A stretch of DNA of 64,000 bases from Aulostomus chinensis. Its lineage: Eukaryota; Chordata; Actinopteri; Syngnathiformes; Aulostomidae. The DNA lies in assembly GCA_037954235.1 (NCBI GenBank), contig JBBMOA010000017.1, positions 15,977,527 to 16,041,526 on the forward strand. The letters run 5' to 3'. Shown piece by piece: positions 34,201-43,875 of the stretch. The notes under the pieces are model-generated. The model had not been told where the DNA came from and did not search any database. It saw only the letters and a program-made list of their open reading frames with translations. Numbering within the stretch: the first letter of the stretch is position 1; every line of letters begins with the position of its first letter. The position numbers and the translations under genes are program-made.

Positions 34201-35441
34201 TTTGACACTATAGACCACCACATCCTTCTACCGAGACTGGAACATGTCATTGGCATGAAAGGAACTGCACTAAACTGGTTTAGGTCATATTCACTAGGTC
34301 GATCTCAGGTTGTACTAACTAATGTTAACCCCTCTGAAACCACTGTAGTCAGTTATGGTGTTCCACAAGGGCCTGTGTTTGGACCAGTCCTCTACACCCA
34401 ATACCTGCTTCCTCTAGTGTCAGGAAATTACTTCTATAAAATAAAGACTGTATTTTCACGATTAGTTCGTACCACAAAATTTCCCAACACACGAGACAAA
34501 ATTCTCAGAGACGGAGATCTCTATTCCAGTTTCACTTGCAGCAAGGAGTACAGGCAAAGTTCTACGTCTGCACTGAACAGTCTCAGTGTATATGTATGCA
34601 AAGTTCCCCCTTAGTAGCTTCCCATCACGCCATTGTTCTTTCTTCTCCTTTCAAAGACAGTTGTGGGGGGAGCGTAGTGACGTTGACTCCTCACTGTCCA
34701 AAGCCTTTCCCAAACTCTTCTTATCTCAGGAGCGTAAGCCCAACCTGATACAACCTGCACAAACTTCATTTCTGTGGTGTGTATAGAGGTCACAACACTA
34801 TCATACAATTCTACATCAGGCTAAAACTTCATGATAATAAAAACCTGAATGTGAGAAAACATAAATGTGTCTACATATTTTCTAACATTTAATATCACAG
34901 AAAACATTTCGTCACAACTATTCTGACAGGAACATTGAAATATTCTTGTTTTTGTTTTACATCTTTCAATAGACAGAAATGAGCTGGAGGCTCTAAACTG
35001 AAGAACCCCAGAAGTCACTCTTGAAGTGAAAACCTGTTTGTCCAGCACGTTTAATATGTCCAACTTTTCATTCAGCTCAAAACAAACCTGCGTCTGGATC
35101 AGAAAGGACCTGCTGATGAGGAGCTACAAGCCACTTTTCTTGCATGGAGATGGCACCGTCTTTATTTTTGTCTTCATCTTAAGGCCTAAAATGTATATTT
35201 TCCTGTTGGTTTAATTTTTTTTAAAAAATTTGATTAGATTTTTCCGTCTGTACTAGCGAATGAAAGGTCTGTATAAAAGATATATCTGCAATATCTGATG
35301 CTGCTTTAATGCTCTGTGCTTCTTTATGTGAAACAACTTGCACTCTGAAAGAAAGGTGAAATAAAAAGCACTGGTTCTTTCTCACGCATTCTGACCCACT
35401 TGTTGGTTCTGTGTGGAAATGAAGCTTTTTCTCAACACAGC
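31255..35441. repeat. head spacer HH3, right arm cut short
   Basis: Left arm 31255-32294 upstream of T6; middle 32295-34766 with (ATGG)n (about 32336-32360, two units shorter), AT-rich DNA and RT fragment; right arm remnant 34767-35441 only. The plus-strand TRIM gene expected to the right is missing. The sequence jumps at about 35441 into LINE ORF1 DNA of a tail spacer. Confidence 0.85.
33915..34421 (+). pseudogene. L2-like LINE reverse-transcriptase fragment, HH3 copy
   Basis: Same dead fragment as at 12389. Downstream of it this copy lacks two bases found in the others (near 34611). Confidence 0.8.
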
Positions 35442-36394
35442 CGCTGCAGGTCCAATTCAACCTCGCCTTCAACGCTACAAACAAACCACATTTAACGCAC
35501 TTATCAGTATTACTAAATGAGGCTGAGGAGTAACTGAACATGTGGCCCACTGAGCAGGAGAGAGGAGAGTGAGAGGGAGAAGCCATTGCTAGCTTAGAGT
35601 GGAGAGTTTACAAGAACGACTGTCACAATAAGACAGTCCTTAAACTTTGGCCAAATGAATATGTGGTTTTGGCAGGTAATTTAGTCAACAAAAAAGTTAT
35701 TAACAGGGATGATGGCACTTTTAGCTAGCACAACAAAGCAAAGCACTACGTTCAGCACAGAAACAGGAAGTGGGCTCACACTCTTACCACAAAGCAGGTA
35801 GAGGAGGAGCCGATATCAATAAAATTATGTGACAAACAGTTTTCATTTAGTTTTTCCTTTATTCTTCACACAATTACAACAGATTAATTTGACACCACTG
35901 TAGCTTGCAAAACAATTCTGTTGATTGAGTTCTGTTTTCATGGGAAATGAAAGATGTTTGTTTGCTACACGAGCAGCACGGTGGTGCAGTGGTCAGCACT
36001 GTTGCCTCACAGCAAGAAGGTTCCGGGTTCGAGCCCCGGCTGGATCACAGGATCTTTCTGTGTGAGTCTCCATGTTCTCCTTGTGTCTGCGTGGGTTCTC
36101 TCTGGTACTCCAGCTTCCTCCCACAGTCCAAAGACATCAAGAGGGGACGAGGCTGATTGACACTCTAAACTGACGTGGCTGTGATGGACTAGTGACCCGT
36201 CCAGGGTGAACCCCGCCTCTCGCCTGAAGGCTGCCCCCCCAACCCTTGACAGGATAAGCCGGAGACGATGAATGGATTGAGGGATGTTTGCTGCACTGTT
36301 GAGTCTTTCCAAGCTTCGTTTATAAAAAAAAAAAAAAAAGGCTTTGACCTCCAAGCGTTGATGAAAATCCCCTCCTCTCAGCTTCGATAACTGC
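35442..36394. repeat. shortened tail spacer remnant beside T7
   Basis: Starts inside LINE ORF1 (antisense; ORF1 start at 35586 on the minus strand), continues through LINE 5' DNA to a type B SINE and the T7 3' flank. The rest of the LINE, microsatellite, AT-rich block, SINE A and a plus-strand gene are deleted. An open frame at 35221-35586 (-) crosses the junction but is a chance fusion of LINE and arm DNA. Confidence 0.85.
35976..36284 (+). mobile_element. tRNA-derived SINE, type B variant, beside T7
   Basis: Type B but lacking a few bases after the tRNA head (CTGTGTGAGTCTCC instead of CTGTGGGGAGTCTCC), a variant shared with the T9 copy. An A-run of about 16 at 36326-36341 replaces the usual ATATAAAAAAAA between SINE and gene, as in the T10 flank. 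Confidence 0.75.
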
Positions 36395-37939
36395 TTACTG
36401 AGTCTTGGGGTTGATCAACTCAACCGTGTCTCCAATGTTCCTGAAATGGAATCCAGCATGGAGAGGCTGAGTGAAGTTGGCCTCAGTCCTGTAGAGTAGA
36501 TCCATCTGTTGATTGTCCCTGATGTTGAAGAAGGCCAGCTCTCCTGCGTACTGATCCAGGTACACTCCTATCCTGTGTGACACAGGACCTGTGGCCATCG
36601 ACATGATGTAGTTGTTATACATCACCTTAAAACTTTGGTTGTCACACGTCAGAGCCCAAGATATGCCATTTTGTCCCAATCCACAATCCAGGCCTTTCTC
36701 TGCTCTGCCGATGTCCTTGTATGACACTGCCGTAGTCCCTGCAGCGCCCGTCCACTCCACCTCCCAGTAACAACGGCCAGTCATGCTCTCTCTGCTGAGG
36801 ACCTGAGGATGATGCCCGAATCTGTCTGGGTGGGGAGAATAAGGTTGTTCCTCTGCCATGAATTTTGCTGCTCTGTTCCCCTCAGAAAGGAACAGCTGTG
36901 CGTGGGCTGTGTTGGGATCCAGCGTAATGGGACGAGAGTATTGGAGGAATTCCTCTCTGGTCCGTGGCTGCGACAGCAAAAACTCTGTTTGAGACAACGT
37001 CTGCGTGACGTGAAACCCCCAGTCCATCAGAACGTTCTCCACTGAACTGAGGGTGTTTGACGCAGCTGCTTTCACATCATCAAAGTAATGAAGAGGAGTG
37101 TTTTGGATGTGAGGTCCAGTTGGTCCTTGCTGCTTCATCCTCTCATCATTTGTCAGCTCAAGAATTTCCTTCCTGACCTTTTTGCGGACCTCTCTGATCC
37201 GCCTCAGTTCAGCGTACTGCTTGGCCTTAATTTGCTGCTTCACATCAGCGCGTCTCCTCTTGATGGCGTGGATCAAGTCAGTGAAGTTCTTCTCACTTTT
37301 CTCCACTGCCTGATCAGCAGACAGGTTGATTGCCATCACCTCATGCTGGAGCTTCTTGATGTACGTCTTTCTCTCCTTGAGTCGCTTCTTCAGCAGGTTG
37401 TGCTCTTTCTGCCTCCTTTCTACCATGATGTCATGTCCTGGACGGTCAGGATTTTCGCCCATTTTGAGCCCGTCTTCAGACGGTGAGCCCGTCCTCTCAT
37501 GGTGCTTCTCACGCGGATCAACCAGCGTGTGCTTTTCAAAGGCGGGGACTTGAAAATGAGGCTTCAGGTGTTTGTCACAGAAGGCGATGAGACAAAACAG
37601 GCAGTACTTGCAGGCTTTCAGCTTCCTCCCAGTGCACACATCACACGCCACATCTTGTGGTCCAGCGTAGCTGTGTTCAGAAGGAGCCTTGTGGAATCCA
37701 GACCTCTGAAGCTGCTCCACCAAATTTGTTAACATGGTGTTTTTAGCCAGGACAGGCCTTGATCTGAAGGAATGCCAGCATTGGGGACAGCAGACAGAAA
37801 GTCCCTGTTTCCAGGAGTTTTCCAAACAGCTCAGACAGAAGCTATGTCCGCAGGGAATAGTCACCGGGTTCTTGAATATTCCCCGACAGATGGTACAAGA
37901 GATGGCATCTGTGTACAGCTGAGTTTGGCGTTGCTCCAT
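36395..37939 (-). CDS. T7: single-exon TRIM E3 ligase, recombinant copy
   Basis: Full-length 514-residue copy. N-terminal marker C50 is the minus type, but the C-terminus has H498 and I502, as in plus-strand T10, so the 3' end seems to have been exchanged with T10. V311 and T318 are shared with T6 and T9. Private changes are C143R (the only cysteine left in the degenerate B-box 2), T202M and R236Q in the coiled coil. RING and SPRY are intact. Head to head with T8 at only 854 bases. Confidence 0.9.
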   Translation of the reverse strand: MEQRQTQLYTDAISCTICRGIFKNPVTIPCGHSFCLSCLENSWKQGLSVCCPQCWHSFRSRPVLAKNTMLTNLVEQLQRSGFHKAPSEHSYAGPQDVACDVCTGRKLKACKYCLFCLIAFCDKHLKPHFQVPAFEKHTLVDPREKHHERTGSPSEDGLKMGENPDRPGHDIMVERRQKEHNLLKKRLKERKTYIKKLQHEVMAINLSADQAVEKSEKNFTDLIHAIKRRRADVKQQIKAKQYAELRRIREVRKKVRKEILELTNDERMKQQGPTGPHIQNTPLHYFDDVKAAASNTLSSVENVLMDWGFHVTQTLSQTEFLLSQPRTREEFLQYSRPITLDPNTAHAQLFLSEGNRAAKFMAEEQPYSPHPDRFGHHPQVLSRESMTGRCYWEVEWTGAAGTTAVSYKDIGRAEKGLDCGLGQNGISWALTCDNQSFKVMYNNYIMSMATGPVSHRIGVYLDQYAGELAFFNIRDNQQMDLLYRTEANFTQPLHAGFHFRNIGDTVELINPKTQ

Positions 37940-38793
37940 TTTTCTCTCACTTGTGACTGGTCACCGTATCTCTTATAAGGGAAAGAAAGATGACCAGTCT
38001 TGAGCCACTTCCTTCTTTGCGTTGATCTTTCAAACATGGAAGACGACAGATGGCTCTGACATCTCTGACTCCTTCCTGTCAGTGATGTCAGAATTCACTC
38101 TCACTGATCTGAGACTTGGATCAGGGCGCTATTACTCTGATCTCAGGCTTTGATCTAACAGTTTTGAACTTTGACTTTAGGAGGTATTCCTCTGATACCT
38201 GCAGAACCTGTCTATGCATTCATGTCATTCCAAATATCAATGTTAGTCTATCAATTTCATCAGGGTTTTTTCTTTGCCGTAAACTTCTGTTCTTTCTGCT
38301 GCCGTGTTGAGAAAAAGCTTCATTTCCACACAGAACCAACAAGTGGGTCAGAATGCGTGAGAAAGAACCAGTGCTTTTTATTTCCCCTTTCTTTCAGAGT
38401 GCAAGTTGTTTCACATAAAGAAGCACAGAACATTAAAGCAGCATCAGATATTGCAGATCTATCTTTTATACAGACCTTTCATTCGCTAGTACAGACGGAA
38501 AAATCTAATCAAATTTTTAATTTTTTTTTTTAATGAACAGGAAAACATACATTTTAGGTCTCAAGATCTAACTGTTAGATCAAAGCCTGAGATCAGAGTA
38601 ATAGCGCCCTGATCCAAGTCTCAGATCAGTGAGAGTGAATTCTGACATCACTGACAGGAAGGAGTCAGAGATGTCAGAGCCATCTGTCATCTTCCATGTT
38701 TGTAAGATCAACGCAAAGAAGGAAGTGGCTCAAGACTGGTCATCTTTCTTTCCCTTATAAGAGATACGGCGACCAGTCACAAGTGAGAGAAAA
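37940..38793. repeat. compact head-to-head promoter region between T7 and T8
   Basis: The T7 arm runs from 37940 to about 38566, then the sequence switches abruptly (CAAGAT/CTAACTGTTAGATC) to the proximal ~225 bases of the T8 arm (38569-38793). Perfectly paired arms of about 225 bases plus the two genes surround a loop of about 400 bases. The whole RT spacer is missing. Both TATAAG elements (inverted at about 37972-37977 and direct at about 38756-38761) are kept, so ~225 bases is the minimum shared upstream DNA for T8. Confidence 0.85.
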
Positions 38794-40338
38794 ATGGAGC
38801 AACGCCAAACTCAGCTGTACACAGATGCCATCTCTTGTACCATCTGTCGGGGAATATTCAAGAACCCGGTGACTATTCCCTGCGGACATAGCTTCTGTCT
38901 GAGCTGTTTGGAAAACTCCTGGAAACAGGGACTTTCTGTCAGCTGTCCCCAATGCTGGCATTCCTTCAGATCAAGGCCTGTCCTGGCTAAAAACACCATG
39001 TTAACAAATTTGGTGGAGCAGCTTCAGAGGTCTGGATTCCACAAGGCTCCTTCTGAACACAGCTACGCTGGACCACAAGATGTGGCGTGTGATGTGTGCA
39101 CTGGGAGGAAGCTGAAAGCCTGCAAGTACTGCCTGTTTTGTCTCATCGCCTTCTGTGACAAACACCTGAAGCCTCATTTTCAAGTCCCCGCCTTTGAAAA
39201 GCACACGCTGGTTGATCCGTGTGAGAAGCACCATGAGAGGATGGGCTCACCGTCTGAAGACGGGCTCAAAATGGGCGAAAATCCTGACCGTCCAGGACAT
39301 GACATCATGGTAGAAAGGAGGCAGAAAGAGCACAACCTGCTGAAGAAGCGACTCAAGGAGAGAAAGACGTACATCAAGAAGCTTCAGCATGAGGTGACGG
39401 CAATCAACCTGTCTGCTGATCAGGCAGTGGAGAAAAGTGAGAAGAACTTCACTGACTTGATCCACGCCATCAAGAGGAGACGCGCTGATGTGAAGCAGCG
39501 AATTAAGGCCAAGCAGTACGCTGAACTGAGGCGGATCAGAGAGGTCCGCAAAAAGGTCAGGAAGGAAATTCTTGAGCTGACAAATGATGAGAGGATGAAG
39601 CAGCAAGGACCAACTGGACCTCACATCCAAAACACTCCTCTTCATTACTTTGATGATGTGAAAGCAGCTGCGTCAAACACCCTCAGTTCAGTGGAGAACG
39701 TTCTGATGGACTGGGGGTTTCACATCACGCAGACGCTGTCTCAAGCAGAGTTTTTGCTGTCGCAGCCACGGACCAGAGAGGAATTCCTCCAATACTCTTG
39801 TCCCATTACGCTGGATCCCAACACAGCCCACGCACAGCTGTTCCTTTCTGAGGGGAACAGAGCAGCAAAATTCATGGCAGAGGAACAACCTTATTCTCCC
39901 CACCCAGACAGATTCGGGCATCATCCTCAGGTCCTCAGCAGAGAGAGCATGACTGGCCGTTGTTACTGGGAGGTGGAGTGGACGGGCGCTGCAGGGACTA
40001 CGGCAGTGTCATACAAGGACATCGGCAGAGCAGAGAAAGGCCTGGATTGTGGATTGGGACAAAATGGCATATCTTGGGCTCTGACGTGTGACAACCAAAG
40101 TTTTAAGGTGATGTATAACAACTACATCATGTCGATGGCCACAGGTCCTGTGTCACACAGGATAGGAGTGTACCTGGATCAGTACGCAGGAGAGCTGGCC
40201 TTCTTCAACATCAGGGACAATCAACAGATGGATCTACTCTACAGGACTGAGGCCAACTTCACTCAGCCTCTCCATGCTGGATTCCATTTCAGGAACGTTG
40301 GAGACACGGTTGAGTTGATCAACCCCAAGACTCAGTAA
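38794..40338 (+). CDS. T8: single-exon TRIM E3 ligase
   Basis: Full-length 514-residue copy, plus-strand markers S50 and H498. Private M150 replaces T150 beside the degenerate B-box 2. C336 (YSCPITL) at the PRY start is shared only with its tail-to-tail partner T9, which suggests local conversion between the two. Its upstream arm is the shortest in the array. Confidence 0.9.
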   Translation: MEQRQTQLYTDAISCTICRGIFKNPVTIPCGHSFCLSCLENSWKQGLSVSCPQCWHSFRSRPVLAKNTMLTNLVEQLQRSGFHKAPSEHSYAGPQDVACDVCTGRKLKACKYCLFCLIAFCDKHLKPHFQVPAFEKHTLVDPCEKHHERMGSPSEDGLKMGENPDRPGHDIMVERRQKEHNLLKKRLKERKTYIKKLQHEVTAINLSADQAVEKSEKNFTDLIHAIKRRRADVKQRIKAKQYAELRRIREVRKKVRKEILELTNDERMKQQGPTGPHIQNTPLHYFDDVKAAASNTLSSVENVLMDWGFHITQTLSQAEFLLSQPRTREEFLQYSCPITLDPNTAHAQLFLSEGNRAAKFMAEEQPYSPHPDRFGHHPQVLSRESMTGRCYWEVEWTGAAGTTAVSYKDIGRAEKGLDCGLGQNGISWALTCDNQSFKVMYNNYIMSMATGPVSHRIGVYLDQYAGELAFFNIRDNQQMDLLYRTEANFTQPLHAGFHFRNVGDTVELINPKTQ

Positions 40339-40445
40339 GCAGTTATCGAAGCTGAGAGGAGGGGATTTTCATCAACGCTTGGAGGTCAAAGCCTTTTTTT
40401 TATATTATAAACGAAGCTTGGAAAGACTCAACAGTGCAGCAAACA

Positions 40446-40758
40446 TCCCTCAATCCATTCATCGTCTCCGGCTTATCCTGTCAAGGGTTGGGGGGGCAGC
40501 CTTCGGGCGAGAGGCGGGGTTCACCCTGGACGGGTCACCAGTCCATCACAGCCACGTCAGTTTAGAGTGTCAATCAGCCTCGTCCCCTCTTGATGTCTTT
40601 GGACTGTGGGAGGAAGCTGGAGTACCAGAGAGAACCCACGCAGACACAAGGAGAACATGGAGACTCCCCACAGAAAGATCCCGTGCTGGAACCAGGACTT
40701 GAACCCAGAACCTTCCTTTTTGGGGGGCAACAGTGCTGACCACTGCACCACCGTCCCA
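40446..40758 (-). mobile_element. tRNA-derived SINE, type A, beside T8
   Basis: Same variant as at 4751-5064, with a body (ACGCAGACACAAGGAG) like type B copies, so it looks mosaic. Confidence 0.75.
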
Positions 40759-41631
40759 CCAGACAGAGAACTTCTTACTGTGAAATTATAAAACAACAAA
40801 TACAGATTTTTTTTTTTACAAGATTAAAATATTTGAAATCTGAAGAATGTGACCCATTTTCATTCATTTCTGTTTTATCAGCAGCTAAGCTGTTTTTTGT
40901 TAACATTCATTTGCAATACGTTTTTCTATGTTTTAAATGTCAATGATTCTGTAACTGTTCTATCACTATTAAAATATAACAAAAACAACAATAAATGCAG
41001 TATATTTTTCCAAGCTATAAATATATGAAGTGTTCTGAAGAACGTGTCCCATTATCCCGGTGACTTTTGTCTTTCCTGTTACTTACATGTCAGTCCTTTT
41101 ACTATCATTAATTTGATAAATATGAAAGAAATTACAATTAGAATGGCAACCCACTGGTATTACCATTCCAATTAACGTTGGATAACAGGATGAAAAAGAC
41201 CTTTTACCCAATACCATTCTCATAAAAATACTAATATATATTAGTTAAAGTGTGGTCTACTTCTATAATTTATTTTTCCTAGTCGTCTAAAAGATAAAAC
41301 TGAATGTTTAAAAATATATTAATGATCTGAAACAATCACAGTGAAAAGAGGGACTGATGTACTGCTCATAAATGTGTAAACTGTTACATGTGATTAATTC
41401 TAAATATATGGAACATTAACCTTTTTTTCCCTAACAGGATTGATGGATAAGTCATATAATGAAGTAAGAAATGTGTCAAAAAATGTATAAAATAAATAAG
41501 ATGGCACCATGTAATTTATTGACACTTCAGTATGTCGTCTTTCTGTAGGTATTTTAAAAATGGTGGAAAAGATTATTTTAAAATTTTAAATTGTCAAAAC
41601 TGAAATGGTACCGATTTGGTGGATATAGGTG

Positions 41632-41635
<4 letters not shown>

Positions 41636-41705
<70 letters not shown>
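41636..41705. repeat. (TG)n(TA)n microsatellite in TT4
   Basis: Intermediate tract, about eighteen TG and sixteen TA units. Confidence 0.95.
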
Positions 41706-41707
<2 letters not shown>

Positions 41708-43057
41708 TTAAATTCTAATATTGTCTATGTGTCTGTGGTTGTGACGGTGAGTGGGTTCATGGACAGACTGATGGAAACCAATTGAGTCATGAATATTGAA
41801 GTCACCTACAATAATGACTTTATCTGATTTGAGAACTAAACTGAATATAAACTGAGAATTCAGATAAGAATTGAGAGTGAGGACCAGAAGGGCGGCACAC
41901 AATGATAAATAAGAGTGGCTGTAGAGTTTTCCAGGCTGGATGAGACTGACTGAGAATGAGGTTTCAAATGAACTGAAACTTATTTTTGGTTTGGGATTTT
42001 TTACTAAACTTCTGCCAAAATGGCTGCAACTCCTTGGCCAGAGCCTCGAGGAATATGAGTATTAATGTGACTGGGAGGAGTGGACTCAATTAGACTAACA
42101 TACTCATCATCACACAGCTAGGTTTCAGTGAGGCAGAGCAGGTCAATACACCTGTCAGATATCAATTCATTCAAAAAGTCAGTTTTTGGCATCAAAGATC
42201 TGATATTTAATAGTCCACATCTAATTTTGATATTCTTTTGAGTTAATTTAGTGGTTGTGTTAACGTTGATTAGGTTTTTCTGATTGACTCCTCTACAAGT
42301 AGAATTGAAGTGAATTAACTGACGTGGTCGGGGGACAGACTCAGTCTCTATGGAGTTTTGGGTGGGTAACTGCCCAAATGGACACACAAAGAAGCATGTA
42401 AGACGGCAGCTCTGCTTCCTGGACTGAACTCTGGGTTGTCAGGGTTTTGGTTCTCATAAACTGGGCCATATTTCTAGAGATGAGTACAGCTCCGGCCAAC
42501 GTGGGATGAATGCTGTCTCTCCTAATCAGACCAGGTCTCCCCCAGAAAGTTTTCCAATTATCTATGAAATCCACCTGGTTTGCTGGACATCACCTCGACA
42601 GCCAGCGGTTAAACAACGACATAAGGCTAAACATGCCGTCGCTGGTCCGGTTAGTCAGGGGTCCAGAGAACACTACAGAGTCAGACATTGTCTTCGTAAA
42701 TGTACACACCAACTCAAAGTTCATTTTTGTGACCTCCGACTGGCTTAGTCGGTTTGTGGTTGGTCAGACAGTCACCCAGCCGCCCTGGTTTCCCAGCTGC
42801 TCGGAGGCTGCCGGGGGAACGCTAGTCAGGGCTAAGCTAAGGCAGTCCGCACCAGCTAAAGGGGGACTGGCTTGCTCTAGCAGCTAATTGTTTGGATCCA
42901 TCGGTGCGGCGCTATCGCAGGTCCAATTCAACCTCGCCTTCAACGCTACAAACAAACCACATTTAACGCACTTATCAGTATTACTAAATGAGGCTGAGGA
43001 GTAACTGAACATGTGGCCCACTGAGCAGAAGAGAGGAGAGTGAGAGGGAGAAGCCAT
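41702..43057 (-). mobile_element. 5' half of L2-like LINE, copy in TT4
   Basis: Same fragment as 6003-7360, minus strand, with ORF1-like start at 43057. It shares several single-base variants with the inverted copy at 26967-28319 (for example ATTATTGTAGGTGAC rather than ATTACTGTAGG), linking TT3 and TT4. Confidence 0.75.
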
Positions 43058-43458
43058 TGCTAGCTTAGAGTGGAGAGTTTACAAGAAAGAAACACTGTCA
43101 CTATAAAACAGTCCTTAAACTTTGGCCAAATAAATCAAATAAATATGTGATTTTGGCAGGTAATTAGTCAACGAAAAAGTTATTAACAGGGATGATGGCA
43201 CTTTTAGCTAGCACAACGAAACAAAGCACTATGTTCAGCACAGAAACAGGAAGTGGGCTCACACTCTTACCACAAAGCAGGTAGAGGAGGAGCCGATATT
43301 AATAAAATTATGTGACAAACAGTTTTCATTTAGTTTTTCCTTTATTCTTCACACAATTACAACAGATTAATTTGACACCACTGTAGCTTGCAAAACAATT
43401 CTGTTGATTGAGTTCTGTTTTCATGGGAAATGAAAGATGTTTGTTTGCTACACAAGCA

Positions 43459-43767
43459 GCACGGTGGTGCAGTGGTCAGCACTGTTGCCTCACAGCAAGA
43501 AGGTTCCGGGTTCGAGCCCCGGCTGGATCACAGGATCTTTCTGTGTGAGTCTCCATGTTCTCCTTGTGTCTGCGTGGGTTCTCTCTGGTACTCCAGCTTC
43601 CTCCCACAGTCCAAAGACATCAAGAGGGGACGAGGCTGATTTACACTCTAAACTGACGTGGCTGTGATGGACTGGTGACCCGTCCAGGGTGAACCCCGCC
43701 TCTCGCCCGAAGGCTGCCCCCCCAACCCTTGACAGGATAAGCCGGAGACGATGAATGGATTGAGGGA
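43459..43767 (+). mobile_element. tRNA-derived SINE, type B variant, beside T9
   Basis: Carries the CTGTGTGAGTCTCC variant also present beside T7. Confidence 0.75.
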
Positions 43768-43875
43768 TGTTTGCTGCACTGTTGAGTCTTTCCAAGCTTC
43801 GTTTATAATATAAAAAAAAAGGCTTTGACCTCCAAGCGTTGATGAAAATCCCCTCCTCTCAGCTTCGATAACTGT

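Larger units (their letters stand above)
40339..43875. repeat. tail-to-tail spacer TT4 between T8 and T9
   Basis: Ordinary orientation: SINE A, unrecognised AT-rich DNA (40800-41635), microsatellite, LINE 5' half on minus, SINE B. The SINE A head shares the CCGTGCTGGAACCAGG variant with TT1. Confidence 0.85.

Noticed and set aside
35221..35586. 121-residue open frame across the LINE/arm junction (and its mirror at 52335-52700)
   Set aside because: It arises from the deletion junction and joins a LINE ORF1 start to non-coding arm DNA. There is no evidence that it is a gene.
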